DNA of 64,000 nt, taken from contig JAUSJA010000026.1 in NCBI GenBank assembly GCA_030647905.1, forward strand, positions 532,214-596,213, in the 5' to 3' direction. This DNA comes from Gemmatimonadaceae bacterium. GTDB taxonomy: Bacteria > Gemmatimonadota > Gemmatimonadetes > Gemmatimonadales > Gemmatimonadaceae. Made by a program: the position numbers and the translations under genes. The notes under the pieces are model-generated. The model saw only the letters and a list, made by a program, of their open reading frames with translations, ran no database searches and was not told where the DNA came from. Positions 16,306-26,551 of this stretch are shown here, piece after piece (positions within the stretch are counted from its first letter, which is position 1; each line of letters begins with the position of its first letter).

Positions 16306-16929
16306 ATGACTGCCGTCCGCGAGCTGCTCCCGTTCATTGCCCCTGACCGACGACGCCTCAAGATCGCGTTCGTGGGCACGCACGGCGTGGGCAAAACCAC
16401 CCTCTGCTTCGACCTCGCATCGCAGCTCAAGCGTCTCGACCTCGGCGTGGATCTGGTGAAGGAGGTCGCGCGGCGCTGCCCGCTGCCGATCAACGAAGAG
16501 ACGACGGCAGACGCACAGGCGTGGATACTTCATACGCAGATCGCCGAGGAGATCGCGGCCGCGGCAACGTATGAGGTGGTCGTCTGCGACCGGTCCGTGC
16601 TCGACAACTATGCTTACCTCGTCGCGCGGGCCGGACGGCAGTTGGAGCTCGACCCGCTTGTCGGAAGCTGGATCCGCACTTATGACGCGCTATTCAAGGT
16701 GCCGGTGCTCGCGGCACCATCGTTCGACGGTACGCGGGCGGTCAGTCGGAGTTTTCAACTGGAAATTGATGCCACCATTAACCAATTGGTGACTGCGTTC
16801 GGCGTGGACGTAGTACCGCTTGATCCATCCGATCGAGGCGGGTGGATCAGCGTGGTGATGCGCACGCTCGGCATGCCCGCCCGCCCGCCGCAGACAGATC
16901 TCTTCGGCGCGGGCGTAGCGAGCGTCTGA
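16306..16929 (+). CDS. P-loop ATPase/kinase (AAA_28 type)
   Basis: 207 residues. The Walker A motif is FVGTHGVGKTTL near residue 23, the Walker B-like strand is VVVCDRSVLDNYAYL, and a lid segment carries conserved arginines (GTRAVSRSFQLE). The fold is that of small nucleoside or NadR-like kinases; VKEVARRCPLPINEETT is typical of the AAA_28 group. The gene is alone and divergent from the SDR gene. A second, distant AAA_28 protein lies at 33131-33781. Substrate unknown. Confidence 0.78.
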   Translation: MTAVRELLPFIAPDRRRLKIAFVGTHGVGKTTLCFDLASQLKRLDLGVDLVKEVARRCPLPINEETTADAQAWILHTQIAEEIAAAATYEVVVCDRSVLDNYAYLVARAGRQLELDPLVGSWIRTYDALFKVPVLAAPSFDGTRAVSRSFQLEIDATINQLVTAFGVDVVPLDPSDRGGWISVVMRTLGMPARPPQTDLFGAGVASV

Positions 16930-16956
16930 GGCGCGTCGCCAACCGCGGCGGGGATC

Positions 16957-17457
16957 TCAGACGGCGAAAGGAACGATCCGACGTAAGAGGCCCGCGCGTT
17001 TCTGGAGCAGGTAGGAGCCTGCCAGAAGCACGGCGAGCGAATTGGCCACCACGATGGACCACCAGGGCAGTACCGGCCGCATCGGGGTCGTCAGCAGGCC
17101 GACCGCGAGGATCGTGACAACGAACCCCGCGGCAATCGCAGAGAGCACCAGGAATCCCTGTGACGGATGTCGCTCGGCGTGGTCCACGAGGCCGGTCACG
17201 ATAAGCCCGATCGCCAACGAGATCAGAAGGTGCAACCCGTTGTACCAGAAGATCGCTGTCGGGTCGAGCTGAGTCGGGAACTGCAGGATCGAGGGGTCGC
17301 GCAGTCCCTGGAAGACGGCCTTGCCCAGAAGATCCACTGTGTATAGGGTCCCGCGCGAAGCGAGCAGATCGAAGGCGCTGTAGAACACGGCCACGGACAC
17401 GTAGGCGATGAGCCCCACCACCAGCCCATCTCGCGTCGTACGACTTGCGCGCACCAT
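16957..17457 (-). CDS. four-helix membrane protein
   Basis: 166 residues with hydrophobic segments at about 12-32, 70-90, 101-121 and 130-150. The ATG at 17457 has GGAGG upstream (rc of 17463-17467); the longer open frame from 17559 lacks a site. No conserved catalytic motif is visible. It is divergent from the S46 peptidase and convergent with the P-loop ATPase. Confidence 0.62.
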   Translation of the reverse strand: MVRASRTTRDGLVVGLIAYVSVAVFYSAFDLLASRGTLYTVDLLGKAVFQGLRDPSILQFPTQLDPTAIFWYNGLHLLISLAIGLIVTGLVDHAERHPSQGFLVLSAIAAGFVVTILAVGLLTTPMRPVLPWWSIVVANSLAVLLAGSYLLQKRAGLLRRIVPFAV

Positions 17458-17587
17458 TGATGACCTCCGGAAAGCCTGCCTGTCAACACGCACGTGACCT
17501 GAATACATTGTAGCCGGTCGCGATTGCGCGCAAGAATTTCCTGGCGCAGCCGAGCCCACGTTTGAAATGCTCTTACCTCACGGGATC

Positions 17588-19753
17588 ATGAAAAACTTCA
17601 GCCTGCTTCCAGTCGCGCTCGTTGCTTTTACTTCCTTCGCCTGCGCCCCAGCGGCGAGCACCGTCCCATCCCCCGCCGGGCAACCGGCTGTCGTCCGAGC
17701 TTCGGAAGCGCCGGTCCTGAGGCCGACAGGATACAGGCCGGAGTTCGGTACGATGTGGACGTTCGACGCGCCGCCCCTCGACTACTGGAGAAGCACCTAC
17801 AACTTCTCCCCGGACAAGGCGTGGCTGGATCACGTTCGTCTCGCCGCGGTCAGGCTGCCCAACTGTTCCGCATCGTTCGTCTCCGCGAATGGACTGGTCA
17901 TTACGAATCATCACTGCGTCCGCGGCTGCGCCTCGGCTGTCTCACCGCGTGATACCAACTACATCGAAACGGGATTCGTCGCGCGCGGAATGGGGGAAGA
18001 GAAGAAATGTCCGGGCTTCTATGTGGATCAGCTCGAGTCCATTGAAAACGTCACAGGTCGCGTGAGGGCCGGGATCACCGCGACGACCGCCGAAGCGCAG
18101 GCCCACCAGAGAACCGAGGTGACCGCGCAGATAGAGACGGAGTGCAACCGTCAGACAGGCCTCACCTGTCAGGTCGTATCTCTGTATCAGGGAGGGATGT
18201 ACTCGCTGTACCGCTACAAGCGGTACGACGATCTTCGCCTCGTCTTCGCGCCCGAGGATCAGGTCGCTTCGTTCGGCGGCGACCCCGATAACTTCACCTA
18301 TCCACGCTACGACCTGGACGCGGGAATACTGCGCGTCTATGTGAACGACCAGCCGCATAAGCCCGACAACTATCTTCGGTGGAGCACATCGGGCGCGGGC
18401 GACGGCGAGCCCGTCTTCGTTGTCGGCAATCCGGGATCGACGGGCCGGCTGAACACGATCGCGCAGATGCAGTTCCTGCGGGATTACCAGTACCCGGCGC
18501 AGCTTGCGGGATACGAGCGCACGCTGGCCATATACCGCGAGCTCGCGCGCACTGATCCTGCCGCGGCCCGCCGTTACGAGAACAACGTTTTCTCGCTGGA
18601 GAATTCGAGAAAGGCGGTGACTGGTTACAGGTCCGGCCTCACGGACTCGGTGTACATGGCTACGAAGGCCGCGTTCGAGCGCGAGTTCCGCGCGCGACTG
18701 GCGGCCGATTCGCGGTTGTCGGCTCAGTATTCCGGGACATACGACGCAATCGCCGCGGCGCAGCGAGAGCTTGCCAGCTTTGACGCCGTGCGTCGCAACA
18801 GAAGCTTCGGGCCGACGGTCCCCGCGGGGGGATCGAGACTTCTCAACATGGCGGGGCAGCTCGTCCGCCTTCCCGTTGAATCTGCGTTGCCCGATTCGGC
18901 GCGACTCGCGGCGTATCGCGGGAACCTCGCGAACACGATCCGTGCTTCACTGCTTCGAGACCAACCGATTGATTCCGCCTTCGAGAGACTGGCGATCGCC
19001 GCGCAGCTGAGGGCCGTCCAGGCCGAGCTGAGTGCCGACGATCCGTTCCTGCGAGCGACGCTCGCGGGCCGGACGCCGGAGCAGGCCGCTGCAGCTCTCG
19101 TCAGCGGCACCCATGTTGGCGATGTGGCATTCAGGCGCTCGCTCGTGGAAGGCGGCGCGGCCGCCGTCGCGGCAACGGACGATCCGATGATCGCCCTCGC
19201 TCGGCGGATAGATCCGCTCAACCGGGAAGTGCTGGCGCGTGCCGACCGGTTGAATGCGGTCATCACGTCGAATACGGAGAAGGTCGGCCGCGCGCTGTTC
19301 GAGACCTACGGCACGGCGCTGCCTCCGGACGCGACGTTCACTCTTCGCATCAGCGACGGAGTGGTAAAGGGCTACCCGATGAACGGCACCATCGCCCCCT
19401 ACAAGACGGTTTTCATGGGGATGTACTCGCGCTCGGCAGAATTCGATGGCAGGCCGCCATTCGATCTGCCCCGTCGCTGGACGGACCGGAAGGACCGACT
19501 CGATCTGACGACGCCTTTCAATTTCGTTTCCACCACGGACATCATCGGGGGCAACTCCGGCAGCCCGGTGATAAATCGCAATGGCGAGGTCGTCGGCCTC
19601 GCATTCGACGGGAACATCGAGGGAGTGGCCAACCGCTTTCTGTATCAGTCGGAAAAGCAGCGCACGGTGAGCGTGAGCTCACAGTCAATCGTCGAGGCGC
19701 TCAGGAAGGTGTATGACGCGGCGGCGCTGGCAACCGAGCTTCAGGGAAGGTGA
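17588..19753 (+). CDS. S46 family dipeptidyl-peptidase (DPP7/DPP11-like), lipoprotein
   Basis: 721 residues, the usual length for S46. The signal peptide ends in a possible lipobox (FTSFACAP, Cys19). The chymotrypsin-like double barrel shows the His site VITNHHCVRG (108-109), the Asp region FGGDPDNFTYPRYD, and the Ser site GGNSGSPVINRNGE near residue 655. S46 enzymes remove N-terminal dipeptides in the periplasm, feeding amino-acid catabolism. The ATG at 17588 gives a good leader. SixA follows after 27 bases and may be co-transcribed. DPP7 versus DPP11 specificity cannot be judged without alignment. Confidence 0.9.
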   Translation: MKNFSLLPVALVAFTSFACAPAASTVPSPAGQPAVVRASEAPVLRPTGYRPEFGTMWTFDAPPLDYWRSTYNFSPDKAWLDHVRLAAVRLPNCSASFVSANGLVITNHHCVRGCASAVSPRDTNYIETGFVARGMGEEKKCPGFYVDQLESIENVTGRVRAGITATTAEAQAHQRTEVTAQIETECNRQTGLTCQVVSLYQGGMYSLYRYKRYDDLRLVFAPEDQVASFGGDPDNFTYPRYDLDAGILRVYVNDQPHKPDNYLRWSTSGAGDGEPVFVVGNPGSTGRLNTIAQMQFLRDYQYPAQLAGYERTLAIYRELARTDPAAARRYENNVFSLENSRKAVTGYRSGLTDSVYMATKAAFEREFRARLAADSRLSAQYSGTYDAIAAAQRELASFDAVRRNRSFGPTVPAGGSRLLNMAGQLVRLPVESALPDSARLAAYRGNLANTIRASLLRDQPIDSAFERLAIAAQLRAVQAELSADDPFLRATLAGRTPEQAAAALVSGTHVGDVAFRRSLVEGGAAAVAATDDPMIALARRIDPLNREVLARADRLNAVITSNTEKVGRALFETYGTALPPDATFTLRISDGVVKGYPMNGTIAPYKTVFMGMYSRSAEFDGRPPFDLPRRWTDRKDRLDLTTPFNFVSTTDIIGGNSGSPVINRNGEVVGLAFDGNIEGVANRFLYQSEKQRTVSVSSQSIVEALRKVYDAAALATELQGR

Positions 19754-19780
19754 GGTGACGCTGTTTCCGACTGACGTCGC

Positions 19781-20287
19781 ATGAAGCTGCTCGTCGTACG
19801 CCACGCCGTGGCGATGGACAGGGAAGAGTTCGCAAAGACGGGGCAGTCCGACGACCTGCGGCCTCTCACGGCTGACGGCGCGCGCAAGATGAAGCGAGCG
19901 GCCAAGAGGCTGCGCGCAGAAGTCGAGACGCTGGATCTGCTGGTGACAAGTCCCCTTGTGCGCGCCGTTCAGACAGCAGACATCGTTGCCAATGCGTACG
20001 GGACCGGCGTTGCCGGAACCACGACGTCGCTATTGCCTGACGCTCCGCTGGAAGAATTCGAGAAGTCCTGCTCCGGGCTTCGCGGGAAGGAGATCCTTGC
20101 CGTTGTCGGGCATGAGCCGCACCTCAGCCGCCTGGTTACCTGGCTTCTGACGGGGCGGCGGGAGTCGCGGCTTCGCCTCAGGAAGGGCGGGGCGTGTCTG
20201 CTGGAGTTCGAATCGCGAGTACGCCGGGATTCGGGAACGCTGATCTGGCTGCTCACGCCACGTCAACTGGCTACGAGGTCACGATAG
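19781..20287 (+). CDS. sixA: SixA-type phosphohistidine phosphatase
   Basis: 168 residues of the histidine phosphatase superfamily. The catalytic RHA motif is in LLVVRHAVAMD (Arg-His at residues 7-8), the second arginine in LVTSPLVRAVQTA, and the second histidine in VVGHEPHLSRL. SixA dephosphorylates phosphohistidine in phosphotransfer proteins. The C-terminal part (GGACLLEFES) is complete. It lies 27 bases behind the S46 peptidase and converges with the cyclopropane synthase gene. Confidence 0.85.
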   Translation: MKLLVVRHAVAMDREEFAKTGQSDDLRPLTADGARKMKRAAKRLRAEVETLDLLVTSPLVRAVQTADIVANAYGTGVAGTTTSLLPDAPLEEFEKSCSGLRGKEILAVVGHEPHLSRLVTWLLTGRRESRLRLRKGGACLLEFESRVRRDSGTLIWLLTPRQLATRSR

Positions 20288-20349
20288 TCGTCGTCGAGCG
20301 AGCAAGTGTGCGTGGTTGCGCAGCGCTTTCCATATGTGGAGACGTCGCC

Positions 20350-21642
20350 TCAGGCGTAAAGCTCGGCGCGGGAGAGCGGAACGCCCGCACGCCCGTTGTC
20401 GGGCTTCGAAAAGAGGGTCTGGTTGACGCTGATTCGGCCTGTCCTGAACCGATGGGCAGACGCGGCGAAGTAGAGGCGCCATGCTCGCCATGTGGGACGC
20501 CCGACGAGCCGCACGGCGTCGCTCTCGTGGTCCTCGAGGCGGCGGATCCAGTGCTGTAGCGTCAGGTCGTAATGCTCCCGCACGTTCTCGACATCGCGAA
20601 CCTCAAATCCCGCCCGCTCCGCGGCGAGATTGACCTCGCTTAGCGCGATGAGCTCGGAATCGGGGAACACGTACTTCGTCATCGGCGACGTTCCAACTAT
20701 GAGATGATTGAGCGGATCCTTGAGCATTGAGCCGACGGTTCTCTTCGGTGCGGTCGCTTCGCGGGAGATTCCATGGTTGAGGAAGAGGCCGCCCGGCCGC
20801 AGCGCACTGCGGATGCGGCGAAAATACTCCGGCAGCCGCGCCCGGCCGACATGCTCGAACATGCCGATGCTCGCAATCTTGTCGAAAATCTCTCCCGACA
20901 TGTTGCGGTAGTCGAGCAGGCGGATCTCGATGCTCCCCTTGAGTCCCGCGGTCGCGACCCGTGCGGAGGCGAGCTCGTACTGCCGCTCGCTCAGCGTGAT
21001 GCCCACACCGGTGATGTCGTAATGCTCGGCGGCGTAAATGAGGAGGCCGCCCCACCCGCAGCCGACGTCGAGCATGTGATCACCGGCGCGAAGCCGGAGC
21101 TTCCGGCAGATCTGCTCCAGCTTGTACTCCTGTGCCGCCGCCAGATCCTCGTCGCAATTCCGGAAGTACGCGCAGGAATAGATCATGCGCGGATCGAGAA
21201 AGAGCTGGAAGAACTCGTTCCCCAGATCGTAATGGTAGACCACTGCGGCGCGGTCACGCTCCCGCGTGTGCTTCGCTCCTGAAAGATGAGCCGCCGCCAG
21301 GGTCCTCGTGTGTGAGGCGCCATTGCTTCGCGGGAGCGCGCGCCAGAGACGGATCAGTGCCGCAAGATCGCGGGGAGCACGCGCGGCGGTGCGGCAAGCC
21401 TCCACGACGGGAAACGCGCTGCAGATGTCGCCTTCTATCTCCAGGTCACCGTTCAGAAAGGCTTCGCCGAGGGAAGCCTCTACCGGCGGACGGAACATGT
21501 TTCGGAGGGCGTCGGGAGAGGCGATCACCAGGGTGAACGCCGCCGTTCCGTCCGCGGGAAGAAGTGTATCAGCCCCCGTGCGGACGTCGAAGCCGCGGGG
21601 GGCGGGGAAGAGCCGTTCGAGGAACGCGTGCGGGGCTGACAT
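20350..21642 (-). CDS. cyclopropane-fatty-acyl-phospholipid synthase family methyltransferase
   Basis: 430 residues. An N-terminal helical domain (1-130, GEAFLNGDLEIEGDI) is followed by VVYHYDLGNEFFQLFLDPRM, then YSCAYF (Cys156), and the SAM site MLDVGCGWGGLL (190-201). Later motifs are SIGMFEHVGRARLPEYF and FLNHGI. These enzymes add a methylene bridge from SAM to membrane unsaturated acyl chains. The ATG at 21642 has GGAGG five bases upstream; the open frame continues to 22083 with no better start. It is divergent from the ypdA remnant. Confidence 0.88.
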   Translation of the reverse strand: MSAPHAFLERLFPAPRGFDVRTGADTLLPADGTAAFTLVIASPDALRNMFRPPVEASLGEAFLNGDLEIEGDICSAFPVVEACRTAARAPRDLAALIRLWRALPRSNGASHTRTLAAAHLSGAKHTRERDRAAVVYHYDLGNEFFQLFLDPRMIYSCAYFRNCDEDLAAAQEYKLEQICRKLRLRAGDHMLDVGCGWGGLLIYAAEHYDITGVGITLSERQYELASARVATAGLKGSIEIRLLDYRNMSGEIFDKIASIGMFEHVGRARLPEYFRRIRSALRPGGLFLNHGISREATAPKRTVGSMLKDPLNHLIVGTSPMTKYVFPDSELIALSEVNLAAERAGFEVRDVENVREHYDLTLQHWIRRLEDHESDAVRLVGRPTWRAWRLYFAASAHRFRTGRISVNQTLFSKPDNGRAGVPLSRAELYA

Positions 21643-21854
21643 GCTGCCTCCGTCAAACGCTTTAGCGGTGAGTGGATTACTGCCTGCGTCCTCGAACGTG
21701 CGCATCATTCGTACCGCCTGCCCGCAGACAACGATAGTGAGCTTGTGGGAATCATCGCTCGACCAGGATCCACCGCAGGCCGCCAAATCGACGTCGAGCT
21801 TCTGCGAGGAGTTTCGCCATCTTGTAGTGGTCAATAAACAGGTCAGAGGGTGCA

Positions 21855-22568
21855 GTGACTGAGAAAGACGTCGAGTTCGACCTTTTAGTGATAGGCGCGG
21901 GACCGTGCGGGCTTGCGTCGGCGATATCCGCGCAGCGTGCTGGATTCGATGCAGTTGTGGTTGAAGCGCAGGTGGTGGTAAGCACCATCGCACAATACCC
22001 GACCTATGCGCGGTTTTTCTCGACCGCGGAAAAGCTCTCGCTTGGAGGAGTACCCTTTGTCGTCGCGACGGAGAAGCCATCACGTCGAGATGCGCTGGCG
22101 TACTATCGAGCGGTCATTCGGCACTTCGGCCCAACATTCGACAAGAAGATCAAGCCGTGGGTGCTGCCCGATTTCGTGAATCGAACGAAGGAGGGAGAAA
22201 TCGCCGTGCGGTGGGACAGCCGGGTCAGTGCCATCGAGAGCGACAGCGTGCTCATAACGGGGCCATCGGGAGAGGAGCGGTTGCCGGCCACCTTCGTGTA
22301 TGTGATGACGGGCTTTGCTCCGACGCTGGATCTGCTGCGCCAGGCCAAGGTCCCCATCGATGCGCAGACCGGCATTCCAGAGCACGATCCGGCAACGCTC
22401 GAGACATCGGTCCCGGGAATCTTCATCGCGGGCGTAGTCGTGGCAGGTTACGACGCGAACAAGGTCTTCATCGAGAACGGCCGATACCACGGCGAGAAGA
22501 TCGTGGCGCGGCTGCTGGGACGAAACGCTCCAAGTGAACCAAAGCTCAGCGTGGAGCTGGATACGTAG
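21855..22568 (+). CDS. ypdA: YpdA-like bacillithiol-disulfide reductase with an in-frame internal deletion
   Basis: 237 residues, against about 320-330 for YpdA flavoproteins. The FAD Rossmann motif VIGAGPCGLASA (12-23), the YPTYARFFSTAEKL block and the C-terminal FAD block (GIFIAGVVVAGYDANKVFIE) are intact. At residues 90-92 (HFG) the sequence jumps from YYRAVIRHFG, before the second Rossmann motif, to PTFDKKIKPWVLPDF, which normally follows it. Some 85-90 residues, including the NADPH-binding GGGNSA-type motif, are therefore missing with the frame kept. The product may be made but should not bind NADPH. The deleted span is inferred from family knowledge. Confidence 0.72.
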   Translation: MTEKDVEFDLLVIGAGPCGLASAISAQRAGFDAVVVEAQVVVSTIAQYPTYARFFSTAEKLSLGGVPFVVATEKPSRRDALAYYRAVIRHFGPTFDKKIKPWVLPDFVNRTKEGEIAVRWDSRVSAIESDSVLITGPSGEERLPATFVYVMTGFAPTLDLLRQAKVPIDAQTGIPEHDPATLETSVPGIFIAGVVVAGYDANKVFIENGRYHGEKIVARLLGRNAPSEPKLSVELDT

Positions 22569-22636
22569 GGCCCGTGGCCTGCGTTCTTTTCCAGTGCAAC
22601 TATGCCCTCTCGCAGGTGCCACTATATTGAATGCAA

Positions 22637-24088
<1,452 letters not shown>

Positions 24089-24179
24089 GTCGGGCGATCG
24101 GCCTCGCCATTGTTTCCGGTGTACGCAGGGGCGTGTCATTCGATGGCGCGCCCCTCGGCCGTTCAGTTGCTGGAGTGAG

Positions 24180-24755
24180 ATGACTCGACGAATTCCATGT
24201 ATCGTGGCCTTGCTGTTCGCCGCCGGATGCGCGACAGCGAGACAGCCAATCCCTTGGCCGCCGGTGAGTCCGTCCGTCACTCCCGCCGACGCCGCCTATT
24301 TCGCAACGCATCCGTTGATGGTCCCGGTGGCCGGAATCTCGCCGCGGGATCTGCGGGATTCGTTCAACGACGGGCGCGGCGACGGCCGGATTCATCGTGC
24401 GACCGACATCCTCGTACCGCGCGGAACGCCAGTCGTCGCCGCGATCTCCGGCGAAATCGTCCGCCTGAGACAGAATTCCTCGGGCGGAATCACGGCTTAC
24501 CTCGTGGATGATGAGAGACGCTATGTGTACTATTACGCACATCTCGATCACTACTCGGATCGCGTCACGGAAGGGCTCAAGGTTGACCAGGGCTTCGTGA
24601 TCGGATACGTCGGCACGAGCGGCAACGCTCCACCCGACACGCCGCACCTTCATTTCCAGGCGATGCGGCTAAGGAACGGACAGCGCGACTGGTGGAACGG
24701 CGCGCCGGTGGACGTACGCTCATTCATGACCACGAAGGGGAAGATCCACGAATGA
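24180..24755 (+). CDS. M23 family metallopeptidase, lipoprotein
   Basis: 191 residues. Lipobox signal (LLFAAGCAT, Cys15), then the LytM fold: GRIHRATDILVPRGTPVVA with the zinc ligands His and Asp, YYYAHLDHYS, and the closing HLHFQAM. All zinc ligands (HxxxD, HxH) are present, so it is probably an active peptidoglycan endopeptidase in the periplasm. The ATG at 24180 has GGAG four bases upstream. It overlaps the YhbY gene by four bases (ATGA), so the two are coupled. Confidence 0.88.
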   Translation: MTRRIPCIVALLFAAGCATARQPIPWPPVSPSVTPADAAYFATHPLMVPVAGISPRDLRDSFNDGRGDGRIHRATDILVPRGTPVVAAISGEIVRLRQNSSGGITAYLVDDERRYVYYYAHLDHYSDRVTEGLKVDQGFVIGYVGTSGNAPPDTPHLHFQAMRLRNGQRDWWNGAPVDVRSFMTTKGKIHE

Positions 24756-25057
24756 TAGGCAGCGAGCGCGCCGCCCTGAGGGCGGAAGCGCATCACCTGA
24801 CCGCGACGGTGCACGTTGGACAGCACGGCCTGACGCCCGCGCTCGTCACGTCACTGGACGACGCGCTCAGGACCCACGAGCTCGTCAAGGTGAAGCTGGG
24901 AAAAAGCGCGGAGCTCAAGGCAAAGGACGCCGCTGGCCAGCTCGCGAGCGCCACTCAGTCCGAGGTCGTCCAGGTGATCGGACGAACCGCGACTTTCTAT
25001 CGGGAGAATCCGGATCTCGACAAGAAAAAGGGCGATCTTCCACCCTGGCGGCGATGA
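24752..25057 (+). CDS. YhbY/CRM-domain RNA-binding protein
   Basis: 101 residues. CRM fold with RAEAHHLTATVHVGQHGLTP, LDDALRTHELVKVKLG and VVQVIGRTATFYRENP; the GxxG-like loop is VGQHG. YhbY binds the pre-50S ribosome and is a ribosome assembly factor. Translationally coupled to the M23 gene by the ATGA overlap. After it, 25058-25263 holds only a possible promoter and operator for the TetR gene (partly symmetrical AACCACCGGTTGGT at about 25241-25254). Confidence 0.85.
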   Translation: MIGSERAALRAEAHHLTATVHVGQHGLTPALVTSLDDALRTHELVKVKLGKSAELKAKDAAGQLASATQSEVVQVIGRTATFYRENPDLDKKKGDLPPWRR

Positions 25058-25263
25058 GTTGCGCCGTTCCTTCCTTGGAACGTTTTTGTTACAAAAGCTG
25101 ATCGAGACGCTCCCGGATTTATGTTCATTCAGGCACATTCGCCCGCAACCGGTGGACGCAGCCTATGTATCGTGTGCTCAACGACTTATCGATAATGGCC
25201 TGCCGTTAACAAATGTCTATTTGGTATCCCCTTAGAATAAGCTAACCACCGGTTGGTATCATC

Positions 25264-25732
25264 ATGTCACCTCGTCCACGTACCGTAGAAGACTCCGCGA
25301 TTCTCGACGCCGCTTTCCGTGCACTCAGCCGGATCGGCCCCGAGCATCTGACCCTCGCCGACGTCGGCGCCGAAGCCGGCCTGTCCGCCGCCACGCTGGT
25401 GCAGCGATTCGGATCCAAGCGCGATCTCCTGCTCTCGCTTTTCCGCCACGCTACGGGAGCGATCGACGAGGGATTCCTGTCGGCCGTCCTGGCCAACGAC
25501 TCTCCGCTCGACTCGTTGTTCGCGGCGGCAATTGGCCGCGCGGGCCCGACCGACGGACCTGCGTCCATCGCCAACCGAATGGCGTTCTTCCTCTCGGGGA
25601 TCGATGATCCCGAATTCCACGAACACGCGAGGGGACCACGCCCGTCGCGTCGTGGAAGGCTACAAGGGCATGCTCGACGGAGCCGATCGCCCGGGGGCAA
25701 AGCTTCCGTCTTTGCCCCCTGTGACCGCATAA
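25264..25732 (+). pseudogene. TetR-family regulator, frameshifted and truncated
   Basis: The first 120 codons are a good TetR: helix-turn-helix LADVGAEAGLSAATLVQRFG and SKRDLLLSLFRHATGAID, then the ligand-domain start SIANRMAFFLSGIDDPEFHE. After HEHARG the frame is lost. The +1 frame gives the expected continuation (GDHARRVVEGYKGMLDG) but ends at once in KLPSLPPVTA, which is coding of a terminator hairpin. A one-base change plus loss of the C-terminal half joined the gene to its own terminator. Some DNA-binding product might be made, but dimerisation and ligand binding would be lost. Confidence 0.68.
25693..25719 (+). terminator. terminator hairpin fused into the TetR remnant
   Basis: GGGGGCAAAG (25693-25702) and CTTTGCCCCC (25710-25719) form a perfect 10-bp stem with a 7-base loop. 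It lies inside the +1 reading frame of the TetR gene, which suggests that sequence between the TetR middle and its terminator was removed. Confidence 0.6.
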
Positions 25733-25832
25733 CATCGCCAATACGTAATTCGGTTTCCGCTACGGCACATCGCAGTAGCGGCTGGCGCCCGCGGGCCTAT
25801 CTTGAATTGTACCTCTTCGCTGGAGAGCGAGA

Positions 25833-26144
25833 TTGGGCGCAACCGCGGCTATCGCCGTAATGAGACGGAAGGAACGCGAAGTGCGTGCGGAGTTTTACGC
25901 CGCCGGGGCCACCATAGCGGCCAATGCCATGTCAATGGCGGATTTGCGACTGGATGACAGCATGGCGCTGCGCCGGCTCCGCAGGCGCGCGGTAATCCGG
26001 GAAGCTTCCCCTGGACTCTTCTATTTCGACGAAGATGTCTGGCACGCGCTCCACGCGATGCGGGTCCGCATGGCGCTCCTCCTCGTCGGCACCATCGTAC
26101 TCTTCGGTCTGCTCATCGCGTACGGCTCGGTCTCGCTAAAGTGA
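25833..26144 (+). CDS. small single-span membrane protein
   Basis: 103 residues. A charged N-terminal half (MRRKEREVRAEFYAAGAT, then LDDSMALRRLRRRAVIREAS, then GLFYFDEDVWHALHAMRVR) is followed by one transmembrane helix (MALLLVGTIVLFGLLIAYG). The TTG start at 25833 has GGAGAG five bases upstream; ATG at 25860 is the alternative. The N-terminal part resembles the short segment before the membrane helix in conserved Gemmatimonadota proteins, but I cannot name it. Confidence 0.55.
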   Translation: MGATAAIAVMRRKEREVRAEFYAAGATIAANAMSMADLRLDDSMALRRLRRRAVIREASPGLFYFDEDVWHALHAMRVRMALLLVGTIVLFGLLIAYGSVSLK

Positions 26145-26219
26145 CCGGCCGGCGGTGTTGATATTCGACACCTCCGGTCTATTTTTCGCATACGATTCAC
26201 CGCAAAACAGAGCCGATAA

Positions 26220-26483
26220 ATGCCCTACGTCATTACCGAAGCCTGCAAGGATACGAAGGATAGAGCGTGCGTGGACGTCTGCCCCGTGGATTGCATCTAC
26301 GAAGGGCCGGACCAGCTCTACATTCACCCCGACGAGTGCATCGACTGCGGAGCGTGCGAGCCCGAGTGTCCTGTGACGGCCATCTTCCCCGAAGAGGACG
26401 TCCCCGCGAACCTGAAGGAGTACGTGCAGATCAATCGCGACGTGTTCAAGAGCCCCGACCCGCCAGGACGCCCCAACCGCTGA
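26220..26483 (+). CDS. two-cluster bacterial ferredoxin
   Basis: 87 residues. The 7Fe or 8Fe ferredoxin pattern shows [20 protein letters not shown] and [16 protein letters not shown]. The cysteines support one 4Fe-4S cluster fully and a second 3Fe/4Fe site with an unusual insert ([13 protein letters not shown]), as in the FdxA group. It is a soluble electron carrier. The gene is monocistronic, ending at a strong terminator. Confidence 0.92.
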   Translation: MPYVITEACKDTKDRACVDVCPVDCIYEGPDQLYIHPDECIDCGACEPECPVTAIFPEEDVPANLKEYVQINRDVFKSPDPPGRPNR

Positions 26484-26527
26484 GGATCGTCACCCGCGGA
26501 GTCGCATCGCACCAAACGAAAAGCCCG

Positions 26528-26551
26528 ACCCATTGCGGGTCCGGTTTTTTA
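26528..26551 (+). terminator. rho-independent terminator of the ferredoxin gene
   Basis: GACCC-ATTGC-GGGTC hairpin (26528-26542), then CGG and six Ts (26546-26551). AAAA upstream makes it usable for the opposite strand too; its T-tract overlaps the stop codon of the convergent methyltransferase gene. Confidence 0.85.
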
